Below, one piece after another: positions 10,023 through 19,981 of a stretch of 64,000 nt of DNA. The DNA lies in assembly GCF_030848805.1 (NCBI RefSeq), contig NW_027270080.1:1-64000 (forward strand), written 5' to 3'. Origin of the DNA: Temnothorax longispinosus. Lineage: Eukaryota > Arthropoda > Insecta > Hymenoptera > Formicidae. The notes beneath the pieces were generated by a model. That model was not told the origin of the DNA. It worked only from the letters and a program-made list of their open reading frames with translations, and made no database searches. Every line of letters starts with the position of its first letter. Position 1 is the first letter of the stretch. Made by a program: the position numbers and the translations under genes.

Positions 10023-11821
10023 TGTCAATACTCGCGCGACTCACCCGACTCGTGCTGCCCGCCCACGGGCGGCAAGCCTAATTATTGGGACAATAGTACT
10101 CGTTCGCGCCGTACTTCCAGGAGCGCGAGCCGAGAGAGTTCCGGAGCACGTTACTCCCGTAAGAATCGCCGGCCGGTTGAGACGGAGCACGAGCCAGAGT
10201 CGAGTGCTCGAAGAATAGAACGGCGTGTGCCTGCTTGCCCGTTTGTGTGTTTTGCTTGCTGCTCCTTTTGCCTGCTTGCTCGCTACCTTGTCCGCCTGCA
10301 CACCTCCCGCTTTGCTATCGAGGAGGATTCGCCACCGGAGAGGACGGACGAGAACGGCCGAGAGACTACCCAGGAGGGCGCCGGGCTGCGATACGGTGAG
10401 TCGCTTCGCTTGCTTTATCACGTTTTTCTCGAATTCTATCTCGCTTGCATTCGTGAGGGGATTGCCCCTTTGGTCCTTCGAACCACCCTATTACAGGCCA
10501 ATCGCAAATCCGGGGAACAACTGATACCCCCCCGAGCATTGGTCCTTCGAGCCGGATCTAAAATCGCGTATAGAGAACTCCGCCGACCTTTCGCGCGAGT
10601 CTACAAAGCAACGTTAATCGTCTCGAACATTCTATCGCATAATCGGCGCGTGCACGCTCGCACCGCGTGATCGCTCTCTCGCTCGCACGTCGCATCGGCA
10701 CGTCGCGGCGAAGACATCCGCGGGATCTGATCGTTACGCGTACCCTTATATCGTTTAAACCTCGATCGCTGCATATCGTTGCAGCCGCTAGTGAAATCGA
10801 ACAATCCGCGCGTGCACGCGCGTACCGCGTGATCGCTCCCTCGCTTGCACGTCGCATTCGGCACGTCGCGGCGAGGACATCCGCGCGATATCGTCTTCGC
10901 GCGAGCCCGAATCGGGACCGCTCCCGCTCGCTGCATTCGTTGCAACCCTCGTTAACACGGCGGCTAAGTGGCGCGGGCACGCGCGCCTTGCGTGATCTCG
11001 TCTCTCGCGCACCCGCCCTTAGCCACGACCATCCGCGTGATCGCTCTCTCGCTCGCGCGTCGCATCGGCACGTCGCGACGGAGACATCCGCGTGATAAAT
11101 TCTCGCAAAATCGCTGCACTCTCGGCGCATAATTTGCTAGTAGCCGCATTAACCGTTGCGGACCTTCGTTAAATCGAATAGTTGACGCGTACCGCCTCAT
11201 CTCGCGTGTTTGCGCTCTCGCTCGCTCGTCGCGGCGAAAACATCCGCGGGACTATAATCGTACGCGCGCGTGCCCTTCTCTCGATTTCTCTTGCAACCGC
11301 TGCATAATCGTCGCAGCCCTTATAACAGGAGGACGAAAAACTAGGCGCGTGCCCGAGCTCCGCGCGCGATCCCCCTCGTCCGCCCGTCGCATGGACGACG
11401 CGGCGAGGAGATCCGCATCATTGTGATTATACGCAAATCTTGAAATTGTAAGGCTCGCGCATGTGCCATTGTCCGTCTTCGCCGCGCCGAAATTCTGCAT
11501 AAACGTTGCAGACTTCGCATTGCAGTTTTGATAAACTCAAAGACGATCGAATATTCGAACATATTCCATCGCCTTCGATCACTTGTCCGGAATCGAGCCG
11601 CCCGCCCCCCTTCGGCCTTGGCGAGGCGCGGTATTCTTCGCCTATTGATTCGAATTGTTTTGGTCTCGGCATTCCAAAGCGAGGCATATTTTCGTGCGTT
11701 GTTGACCGGCTGCCATCCTCCTGACTTGTCGACCCTCCGAGTCGAAGTCGTTTCGTCGGTTTTCCGGCCGTCTTGCGCGTGTACACACATTTCACCTTGT
11801 TGACGAATTCGATCTTTCAAC
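10023..11821 (+). repeat. Repeat-rich 5' leader of BEL-1
   Basis: The 1.8-kb GC-rich leader contains about five diverged copies of a 150-190-bp unit, near 10640-10730, 10800-10890, 11020-11095, 11190-11260 and 11345-11420. Each carries the core CGTGATCGCTC..TCGC..GCACGTCGC..GCGG.GA.ACATCCGCG. Frames open on both strands throughout are by-products of the repeat. The leader probably contains packaging or regulatory sequence, but nothing specific can be named. Confidence 0.55.
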
Positions 11822-13066
11822 ATGCCTAAAGGATATCGAGCGCGACGCGAATTGTGTATTCGTCGTATGAGGGAGATAGACCAATATTCGACGCTCGCAA
11901 TAAACAACGTGGCTCAGAAATCGAATTTTCTCGTGCGTTATCCAACCGTGCGCCAAGTGGTCGGGGATTTTGAGGAAGCTCACCTCAGGACCATCCAAGA
12001 TGCCACGGATGAAGAGTTCGCTGCCGAGGACGCGATTCGCGACGAATTCGATCGGATGCGTTTCGCGGTAATAGGACGATACGAAGCTTTAACCGCCGCG
12101 GAGCGAGCAGCCGCACAACAGCCGTCGCGACCCGCGCCTACTTCGGCCATTAAATTACCGAAGATCGATCTCCCTAAATTCGAGGGCGACCTCGCCCTAT
12201 GGCCGTCCTTCATCGCCTTATTCGACACGGCAATCCACGAGAATTCTGGGGTCGCCGATATACAGAAATTTCAATATTTGTTAGCCTCGCTGTCGGGAGA
12301 GGCCCTTGGCGTCGTAAAGAACCTGCCGTTGACCGCGGAGAATTACGTGATCGCGTACGATGCGCTTCGGGAGCGCTATCAAAACAAGCGCAATTTAGCC
12401 ACGCAGTATTGGCGCTCGTTTGTACACGCCAAACCTTTGGTCGCGGATACCGCCGAATCGCTCCGCGCCTTGTTGGACGTGTTCACCGAGAACACGCGCG
12501 CCCTGCAAACGATGGGATATCCGGTGGAAGCGTGGGATTTTGTGCTACTAAATCAATTGTTAGAGAAGCTCACCCCTACGCTACGGGAGAAATTCGAGGC
12601 GACCCATATGTCCGCGGAACCACCCCGGTATGAACAATTGACAACGTTTCTAGCGGGATATTGCACGGTGCTCGCGGCGGTGTCGGACGCTTCACCGCAG
12701 TCAAACAAATCGAAAGCGCAGAATCAGTCGTCGAGGAGGCCCGCGTCGACGACCTCGCTCGTCGCGCAGAACGCCGCGTGCCCCAAATGTGGGGAACAGC
12801 ATCTACTGGCTAGGTGCCCCGAATTCTTAAAACTCTCGACCAAAGACCGATATAACTTCGCACGCAAAAAGGGACTCTGTTTAAACTGCTTCCGTGCAGG
12901 ACACAATCTAACGAATTGCACTAGCTTTGGGACCTGCCGGTCTTGTCAGGCGAAGCATCACACTCTCCTGCATTTCGAGCAGGCCAGCGTCCCGTCCCCC
13001 GCGAACGCCCCGGCGGCCACTCCGGTCGACGACCCCGCGGCGCCGGGGAATACAGGCGGAAACTAG
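11822..13066 (+). CDS. gag: BEL/Pao gag protein
   Basis: An intact 414-aa frame. Residues about 1-110 are helical and charged. About 115-300 match the DUF1759-type capsid region of BEL/Pao gags (LPKIDLPKFEGDLALWPSFI; LLASLSGEALGVVKNLPLT). Residues about 320-390 hold three zinc knuckles: CPKCGEQHLLARC, CLNCFRAGHNLTNC and CRSCQAKHHTLLH. It would form the virus-like particle and bind the element RNA. The ATG at 11822 is the first in frame after the leader. The frame closes with TAG at 13064-13066 and no BEL pol follows, although in this family gag and pol are normally joined; the element is broken downstream. Confidence 0.88.
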   Translation: MPKGYRARRELCIRRMREIDQYSTLAINNVAQKSNFLVRYPTVRQVVGDFEEAHLRTIQDATDEEFAAEDAIRDEFDRMRFAVIGRYEALTAAERAAAQQPSRPAPTSAIKLPKIDLPKFEGDLALWPSFIALFDTAIHENSGVADIQKFQYLLASLSGEALGVVKNLPLTAENYVIAYDALRERYQNKRNLATQYWRSFVHAKPLVADTAESLRALLDVFTENTRALQTMGYPVEAWDFVLLNQLLEKLTPTLREKFEATHMSAEPPRYEQLTTFLAGYCTVLAAVSDASPQSNKSKAQNQSSRRPASTTSLVAQNAACPKCGEQHLLARCPEFLKLSTKDRYNFARKKGLCLNCFRAGHNLTNCTSFGTCRSCQAKHHTLLHFEQASVPSPANAPAATPVDDPAAPGNTGGN

Positions 13067-13704
13067 ACCACATTGTCTCGAGACATCATTGGCGCGCCCT
13101 TCGCCCCTCGTGATGTCTCTCGTCCGTTTCGTCGTTGTTGTATGTCCTTAGTTGTAGTTTCGTTTAGACGCCGTTGAGTCACTACACACTCACGGTCTCT
13201 CTCGTTACCGCCGTCTTGGCGTGTCACCATTCGGGTGTCGCCAAACGGCCGGACCTCAATCGGAGGTCACCAAGTCGCAAAACATGATACCTCTCGCCCG
13301 TTCGTCGCATGGGCACGTTCGTGGCGAAGATATTCGAGTACTCATAATTTTTGTCTGGACGAGGTCGAGTCTTACACACTCACCCCGTCCCGGGTCCCTT
13401 ACGACTCATCATGCCCGTCGAGTCACCATACACTCACGGTGCTTTTGGACACCGCCGTCTTGGCGCATCACCACTCGGGTGGCGCCGAACGGTAGGACCT
13501 CATTACCGCCGTCTTGACGTAGCACCATCGTCCTCCCGCTATCACGGAGGGCTTCGGGTGTCGCCAAACGGTCGGACCTCATTCGGAGGTCTCTCGTTAC
13601 CGCCGTCTTGGCGTGTCACCACTCGGGTGTCGCCAAACGGCCGGACCTCATTCGGAGGCCAAAATTGCCGACGTCTTGGCGTAGGACTCGCGCTTCTCCC
13701 GCGC
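13067..13704 (+). repeat. Minisatellite array following BEL-1 gag
   Basis: From about 13190 a unit of roughly 70-80 bp recurs with the words ACCGCCGTCTTGGCGT, CACTCGGGTG, GCCAAACGGNCGGACCTCA and TTCGGAGG. Copies lie near 13205, 13450, 13505, 13590 and 13660, separated by partial units. It encodes nothing recognisable and ends where the foldback-like element begins. Confidence 0.6.
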
Positions 13705-14586
13705 GGGATTGTCCCGATTGCGCACATTACAAATCGGACACGACAATATTTTCCGATCGGACACGGTGTCGATTGCACACGGTGCCGATCGGACACGGTG
13801 TCGATTGCACACGGTGCCGATCGGACACGGTGTTGATTGCACACGGTGCCGATCGGACACGGTGTCGATTGCACACGGTGTCGATCGGACATGGTGTCGA
13901 TTGCACACGGTGCCGATTGCACACGGTGCCGATTGCACACGGTGCCGATCGGACACGGTGCCGATTGCACACCGTGCCGATTGCACACGATGTCGATTGC
14001 ACACAGGGTTAACTTACACAATGGGGGGTGCAAGGGGGGGCGAAGCCCCCCCGCCCACGCATGTACTTAATACATTGCCTACCGGGCACGCCGAAGGCGT
14101 GTCCATGGGGGGGGGGGTGCGGGGGGGGGGGGGCGAAGCCCCCCCCGCTCCACGCATCAACCCAACCCATACCACCAGGTGCACAGGGGAGGTGCAGGGG
14201 GGAGCGGAGCCCCCCCCCGCCTACACCCCTAGGGCACCGTGTCCGATCGGCACCGTGTGCAATCGACACCGTGTCCGATCGGCACCGTGTGCAATCGGCA
14301 CCGTGTGCAATCGGCACCGTGTGCAATCGACACCGTGTCCGATCGACACCGTGTGCAATCGACACCGTGTCCGATCGGCACCGTGTGCAATCGACACCGT
14401 GTCCGATCGGCACCGTGTGCAATCGACACCGTGTCCGATCGGCACCGTGTGCAATCGACACCGTGTCCGATCGGCACCGTGTGCAATCGACACCGTGTCC
14501 GATCGGCACCGTGTGCAATCGGCACCGTGTCCGATCGGGAAATATTGCTGTGTCCGATTTGTAATGTGCGCAATCGGGACTCACTC
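13705..14586 (+). mobile_element. Foldback-like element, copy 1
   Basis: This 882-bp non-coding element has end A (GGGATTGTCCCGATTGCG) on the left and end B (rc of GAGTGAGTCCCGATTGCG) on the right. Inside each end lies a minisatellite arm of 16-bp monomers (consensus CGATYGSACACGGTGY): about 16 on the left strand and about 19 in reverse complement on the right. The arms enclose a core with three G/C-run hairpins of the form G6-8 cgaa/cgga C6-8. A tandem-repeat-filled inverted terminus is the hallmark of foldback (FB/Galileo-type) elements. The right flank carries GGCCGCCA (14587-14594), the reverse complement of TGGCGGCC found beside copy 2. Any coding frames here are repeat artefacts. Confidence 0.75.
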
Positions 14587-16101
14587 GGCCGCCATTAAGC
14601 TATTCCTAATGCTATTGAATGCATGAACTTGTTCATCCCCCCACTCCCAGCGCCTGCCTTTCTTCAAAAGGCGGGTCAAGGGCTCACTTAGCGTCGCGAA
14701 ATCCGGTATAAATTTCCGATACCACGATGACATTCCGAGAAACCTACGCAATTGTCTCAGTGTTCGGGGCGCCGGGTACTCTAGCACGGGGCGCGTCTTT
14801 TCTGGGTCTACTGATACGCCTCCCGCCTCCACCACGAAGCCTAAATACTTAACCTGAGATCTACAGAACTCGCATTTATCCATATTAATCGTTAATCCCG
14901 CAGCTTTAATCTTATCTAGCACTCGCTTTAGCCATTCGAGGTGTTCCTCGAAAGTTTCCGTCGCGATAATTATATCGTCTAGGTACGCGAAAACGAAAGG
15001 CTCCATTTCCGGGCCTATTAAACTATCTAATAGTCGTTGGAACGTCGCGGGGGCGCCCGTTAATCCGTATGGCATTCGAACGAAATGATACAAGCCCTTT
15101 CCCGGGACGCTAAACGCGGTAATCTCTCGGCTATCTTTATTTAACGGGATTTGAAAATAAGCCTGGCTAAGGTCGATTGTAGAAATATATTTTGCCGAAC
15201 GTAACTTATTGAGTATCCCGTCCATTGGTGGTATCGGGTACGCGTCCTTCTTTGATATCTTATTAACTCCGCGGAAATCCAGGCAAAACCGGTACTTGCC
15301 ATTCGATTTCTTTACCATCACGATTGGGTTCGACCATTGACTTGCTGACGGTTCAATTATTCCGGCTGCTAACATTTTATCTACCTCTGCGCGGATTGCT
15401 TCTTGCACCTTTGGCGAGACTAAATAGCAACGTTGCTTTAGCGGCGGGTGATCTCCTACTTCTATTTTATGTTCGGTCAAATTGGTCAGGCCGGGGTCTC
15501 CCGATGGTGCTACTATTTTCCGTAAAAAATTTTTCAGATGTTTTTTCTGATCTTTAGTTAGCTCCGCGAGCCCACAAACGCGGGGGTCTGTTTCTTTCGA
15601 CTGAAACTGGTAGCGGACGCGAGGCCTATCCGCGAAATGCCATTCCCCTTTTCCGAAATCTAGCGTGATACCGAACTTTGTCAGGAAGTCCATCCCCGCG
15701 ATACACGGCACGGCCAAGTCCGGCAATATGCCTACCGAGATCTTCCGACTCCGGTCCTTTAGATGGATAGAAAGCGAGGCTTCTTTATTAATCGGGGCTA
15801 TTTGACCGTTTGCCATTCGGATTGTTGCGCCCCCCTCTCGCGTGGTTGGGACGCCTAAACTTTTTACTATTTGCATCCCCTCGCGACCGAGGAGCGTCAT
15901 GTTCGAGCCCGAGTCCACCAACGCTAACAGGGGCCGGCCGCCTATCCGGATTGTAATATACTTCAGCGGGGGGAATTCGTCGGGATCAAGCGTCACGTAC
16001 GAGAGTCTTTCTTCCGGGGTATCCGCGGTCCGGGCCTCGTTCTCGATAATTGGGGGCGTAGGGACCCGTCCTACTGACCCCCTTTCGCGTTTCCCGAACA
16101 C
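14587..16101 (-). pseudogene. pol: Gypsy-1 pol part 1: protease and reverse transcriptase
   Basis: An uninterrupted frame of about 500 codons. The aspartic protease motif LALVDSGSNMTLLG lies near residues 58-71. The RT carries FCLDFRGVNKI, TIDLSQAYFQIPL, FVRMPYGLTGAPATFQ and the catalytic FAYLDDIII (near 14985), then the RT connection LRRFLGMSSWYRKFIPDF. The frame enters end B of the foldback-like element and stops there. It overlaps gag by about 30 nt in a different frame, as expected for translational frameshifting. Nothing else is damaged, so the break came from the rearrangement, not from decay. RNase H and integrase continue at 24407. Confidence 0.9.
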
Positions 16102-17342
16102 CTAGAGCATGTCCGCGTCGTAAACCCCGGGTTCCCGCACCGGTAGCAATGTTGCCGTCGAGCCGCCCTGCAGGTTCTAGCCCGGTGGCCCGTTTGATCG
16201 CAGTTCCAACATTTTAAGTTGGAATCATCGGGAATCGATCTCGACGCGACGGCGTCGGTGGTCGCGGCGGCGCTCCAGGCCTCTCTCCCGCTCGGGTCTC
16301 CCTGAGCCACGGCCTCCCCCGCGGCAACGGTATTCGGGGATCGCGGTTTCCCCTTCGGCGCGTGGTACGCTAAGTCCGGAAAAAGTGACTGTTCCGGTAA
16401 CAAGGGGGGTCTATACATTTTGTCCGCGAGAAGGGTTCGTTCCGTCCGCGTAGCCAAATCCTCCAACGTGTGAAAATCGCTAAACTCCCACCGTCGGATC
16501 GCGAACTGTAGCCGCGGCAATAAGTTCCGGTGGGCTAATGTGAGCTGCTCCGGGAGAGACCACGGAGGGCTCATTCGCGTGAACAAAGACCGTAAGCAGG
16601 TTAAATATTCGACCGCCGGCTCGTGTTCTCCCTGCGTTCTTCGCTGTATTTCTTCCCGAAGGGTCGTTAAATAGTCCGGGTCGCCAAATCGACTTCGCCA
16701 CGCGTGCTCGAAATCCCGCCAATCTCGCCAATTTTCGCTTTCTAATCTTACCCAATATAGCGCGGTACCCGAGAGGAATAGTGGCAAGCACTTAAATAGT
16801 TCGGCGTCATCTACGTGAATAATGGAGCGGGCTTCCTTAATCCGTAACAAAAATGCTTCCGCGTCGCTACCGCGTTGTCCGGAAAAGTGGAGGTTCCACT
16901 TTCTCATTATATTGTAAGCCTCGGCTGCCGATCCGCGCGTATTTCCTCTATCGGTATGGCGCGGCGGGTACTCTATTCGCGGCGGGGGTGCCCTCTGATA
17001 AGTGTCTCCCCATGTTTTGTGGGGGTCGGGCGGGAAATTGTACGCCCCCAGACTCACGAAGGGGTCCTCCTTTCCCGTCGCCTTGTCCTTCGGGGTCGCC
17101 CCCTGGGCCCCCTGAGGACTAGCGGACTGTATTTCGATGGCAGGCGGGGGTGGGGGTGGAGTCGGTTGGTCGTTCATTTTTTTCCGAATCGACTTTTCCT
17201 CAAATCTAGCTAAACGCGCGCGTAAAGTTGGCAAAATTCCGGCCGTGTCCAACCCCCGATCTTCTAAATGTCGAACCGCTTGTTCTTTCGTTAGGCGGTT
17301 GATCCACCGAAGAGGCGATTCCAGCAAGTCGTCCTCCCGCAT
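16071..17342 (-). CDS. gag: Gypsy-1 gag
   Basis: An intact 423-aa frame. The N-terminal part begins like a SAP-type helix-extended-loop (AVRHLEDRGLDTAGILPTLR). After a proline-rich linker comes a retrotransposon capsid region (WNLHFSGQRGSDAEAFLLRI; FLSGTALYWVRLE; WRDFEHAWRSRF). Two zinc knuckles close the protein: CWNCDQTGHRARTC and CYRCGNPGFTTRTC. The product would assemble the capsid and package RNA. The ATG at 17342 follows a 510-nt leader. The end overlaps the start of pol. No lesion is visible, implying a young element. Confidence 0.9.
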   Translation of the reverse strand: MREDDLLESPLRWINRLTKEQAVRHLEDRGLDTAGILPTLRARLARFEEKSIRKKMNDQPTPPPPPPAIEIQSASPQGAQGATPKDKATGKEDPFVSLGAYNFPPDPHKTWGDTYQRAPPPRIEYPPRHTDRGNTRGSAAEAYNIMRKWNLHFSGQRGSDAEAFLLRIKEARSIIHVDDAELFKCLPLFLSGTALYWVRLESENWRDWRDFEHAWRSRFGDPDYLTTLREEIQRRTQGEHEPAVEYLTCLRSLFTRMSPPWSLPEQLTLAHRNLLPRLQFAIRRWEFSDFHTLEDLATRTERTLLADKMYRPPLLPEQSLFPDLAYHAPKGKPRSPNTVAAGEAVAQGDPSGREAWSAAATTDAVASRSIPDDSNLKCWNCDQTGHRARTCRAARRQHCYRCGNPGFTTRTCSRCSGNAKGGQ

Positions 17343-17855
17343 AGGAGTCCTATTCGCCTCCCCTTATGACGTCCACCGAACGCGAAACCGAAGACACAAG
17401 CAAGGCCTTTTTCCTTTTCCCAATACGCGGAATTACCAAGTACGTTATTATTCCCCAAGCTTATTATTTGGACGAAGAGGTATGCCAGTCGCAATATTAT
17501 CGAACGGTATTTACTTTCGCGAAACTTAACCGAAATCGAATCAACACAGCCCCCGAAATCGTAAACAGGCAGGAATTCGACTGAAAAACTCAAGTTCCCG
17601 AATACCGGCCGCACGCGAACCAAAACAAAGTCGAGCGAAGCGGCCTTCACTCGGCACTACGTACCGCAATCATGGCACCAAAATTCCAGGGCCACGAAAT
17701 AATAATTCGAAAATCCGATCGAACATATAATTAACACAAGATAATCACATAGAAAATAGGGAAACACATAAATATAACGATAGCACAAAATAAATTCACT
17801 TGCGCACGCTCTCTCTCCCGATTTTCGTTAATTGGTATTAAATTTTCGGGCGAGA
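17343..17855 (-). other. Gypsy-1 5' leader
   Basis: This is untranslated sequence between the primer site and gag. No conserved RNA structure could be named, and the short frames present show no family resemblance. Confidence 0.6.
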
Positions 17856-17874
17856 GGCCCCACGTTGGGCGCCA
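17856..17874 (-). other. Gypsy-1 primer-binding site (tRNA-Lys type)
   Basis: Minus strand TGGCGCCCAACGTGGGGCC lies five bases after the LTR end. It matches the site complementary to tRNA-Lys(1,2) 3' ends used by several retroelements. Confidence 0.75.
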
Positions 17875-17879
17875 AAATT

Positions 17880-19710
17880 TGCGACGACGACGACGATGTC
17901 CTCACGGTCTCGCCGGCCGTGGAGGAGCGCGCCGTCGCTTTCTTCACTATAATCTCTATATAGATTCGCGATACTTCTCTCCGAAACCCCGATGGTAGCT
18001 CGACTGAGTATTTTTAAGATGTTATGTTGGGCGCCAGGTGCGATTCCACGCACCACGATTCACGAGATCGCAGTATTTCTCAGGCGTGGGCTTCTTTGAT
18101 CAACCGCGGGTGGAATAGGAGAGGGAGCGTAGCGCAATCATCACACTCAAATAACATAAAACATAAAATTATATTTCGGTTAAGGCAGATAACATGTGGA
18201 CGATAACGTGTTCCACGGCGAACAAGCAGAATCCGGGTACGCGCCACGTGTCACCCCACGAGCGCGATACTCATTCCTTCGCTAAACTGCTCGGCAATCC
18301 CGATTGAATTCGCACAAGAGTATTCCCCGACATAAGTTGCAGCGAATTCTACCCGGACGGTCAAACGCGAAATACTCAAAACGTCTACGTCTAACAATCG
18401 AACAATTAACGCAATTTCCTTACGGTCTACCGCGACAACGCTGGGGATCTTCTCTCCCCTCGAAACGCACGACTGGCCTCACCCGTTAGCTCGACGCAAA
18501 CGTGGGCCATTAATCCCGATGAAACGCACGTATAGCTAATTACAAATGGCATGAACTTAACCGGCAACGATAACTACGAGGCCCTCTCACGCGCGAGAGC
18601 CACTTCTCAAAACTACGGCACGGTTAAGCCAACGGCGATCATGAAATTCCACGCGACGAAATCACCCGCAACGAAATTACGCGAAACGAAATTACTCACA
18701 ACGAAAATACGCAACGAAAGTACACGAAACGATATCACACGCACGAAATTACGAGCACGCTGACTGTCGGCGGCCGTACGTTCTCATCCCCGAGACGGGC
18801 ACTCGCGATCACTTCGTCGCACGGGCCCTCCCGCGGTATGGCACTCGATATTCTTTAATTACGGCCGATTTCATACTTTACCGCGGCACAACGCAACTCC
18901 CGGGAGGGCCTAGGTATTCTCGCGATCTTACTTCGAGGAAGGCTGAGCAGTGGCCTTACAAATTCCTCCTGTTCCGGCAGCTCGTCGCTCGGCTCGCAGG
19001 GCTTGATGTTGCCTGGATGGCGGCTCGCACGACAGTGGCGTTTCCTCGGTCCGGCGGGACCACGCAGGGCCCGCGCGCGCCCGCGCGCGCCGGTTTCCCT
19101 AGCCTGGTCGGTGCTGCGCCCTGGCCTGCCAGCGATCCCTCTAGGCGATCGCCGCGCCCCACTAGAGCGCCCTTCGGCACTGCACCCATCCGCCGGCGGT
19201 AGTTTTGAAGTCCGCCTACGTGAGACCGGCTGTCCAGGCCGCGTCTCACCTTCCGGTTCCTCGACGGCCAGGCTGGACGGGCCATGGCTCGTCGACCGGG
19301 GGCGGTACACAGCGGTGGTGGTCCCGTTCCTCAACGGGGACCTTCGTCGGGGCGTCGCCCTCTCCGCGTCCTCCGTATCCGGGCTGCAGTGCTCTCGTGC
19401 CACCTGTGACGCCTTGACAGGTCAGCTGATCTGCCGGCTGTGGGCCCCAGCGTGACCCGCCCGCCGACCGTACGCCCTCGGAAGCTCCTGGTTGTCCAGC
19501 CGTAAGTCCCTCGATGCGGCATAAGCCGTTACACTCGTCGTGACCCTGGCTATCTGCTCCGCACTCCCTCGACCTGTAACGCTCGCAAAAGATCTTAATC
19601 CTAACCTAAATGTTCGCCCTCCGCCCGCCTCGGGCGGAGGCACCATCCCTGACGCCTCCCTCGGCCGAGCTCCCATCTGGGGTACGAGACGCGACATTTG
19701 TCACGTCACA
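17880..19710 (-). repeat. Gypsy-1 5' LTR (1831 bp)
   Basis: It begins TGTGACGTGAC (minus, from 19710) and ends GTCGTCGTCGCA (17880). It aligns along its whole length with the 1824-bp copy at 26390-28213, which is in the same orientation relative to the coding sequence. Differences are scattered substitutions and small indels in GC-rich runs. It contains an internal TGGCGCCCAAC near its 3' end. Several hundred-base open frames inside it are unsupported. Confidence 0.85.
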
Positions 19711-19714
19711 ATAC

Positions 19715-19786
19715 ATATACGAGTCATAATTGAACCTTTCCGGCCATCACGGCCAATAGTAATCCCCCTCGGGGGAAACGCTACAG
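19715..19786 (+). repeat. 3' part of the gypsy-2 5' LTR, cut by gypsy-1
   Basis: About 70 bases end in CTACAG just before a Trp-type primer site. They are therefore the last part of the 5' LTR of the following element. The rest is the segment beyond the other gypsy-1 LTR (28218-28500), read in reverse complement. Confidence 0.6.
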
Positions 19787-19805
19787 TGGTGACTATCCGA
19801 CGTGA
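19787..19805 (+). other. Gypsy-2 primer-binding site (tRNA-Trp type)
   Basis: TGGTGACTATCCGACGTGA resembles TGGTGACCCCGACGTGAT, the complement of the tRNA-Trp 3' end, with a small mismatch/insertion in the middle. Trp primers are characteristic of the CsRn1 group of Gypsy elements. Confidence 0.55.
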
Positions 19806-19981
19806 GTTTTGCCGAACGAAGTGAATTTCATCGCGCAATACGTTTTTCGCCAGACGCGACGTGACTTTCGCCGGGCGCGGCGTGACTACATCCAGAAGGA
19901 TTGAGATCACCGGATCACACGCGGATCCCGCGCGAATCGCGTGATATAGACGCACAAACAATAACGCTACGTGTCGAGTGA

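Larger units (their letters stand above)
14587..19710 (-). mobile_element. Gypsy-1, left half (5' LTR, gag, protease-RT)
   Basis: In its own orientation this half holds the 5' LTR (19710-17880), a Lys-type primer site, a leader, gag and pol down to the end of RT, where it meets foldback copy 1. The other half (RNase H, integrase, 3' LTR) lies 10 kb away on the opposite strand at 24405-28213. The outer flanks are ATAC (19711-19714) and GTAT (28214-28217), the same 4-bp target duplication once strand is considered. Both halves therefore derive from one insertion. Confidence 0.88.

Noticed and set aside
10005..10670. 221-aa frame at the start of the BEL-1 leader
   Set aside because: It begins at the primer-site region, is Arg/Ser-rich from GC-rich repeats, and has no family resemblance. 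A leader is expected here.
13757..14005. Possible CRISPR-like array
   Set aside because: The units are contiguous 16-bp repeats with no unique spacers, in eukaryotic DNA.
13709..14626. Long overlapping frames on both strands encoding repeats such as DRHRVQSTPCPIGTVCN
   Set aside because: They arise because the 16-bp monomer contains no stop in several frames. They are present on both strands, lack any domain, and lie wholly within the foldback-like element. The same applies to 23422-24154.
19003..19455. Several 100-190-codon frames inside the gypsy-1 LTRs
   Set aside because: They are found on both strands in GC-rich LTR sequence, and none shows a domain. The LTR identity is supported by the partner LTR and target duplication.
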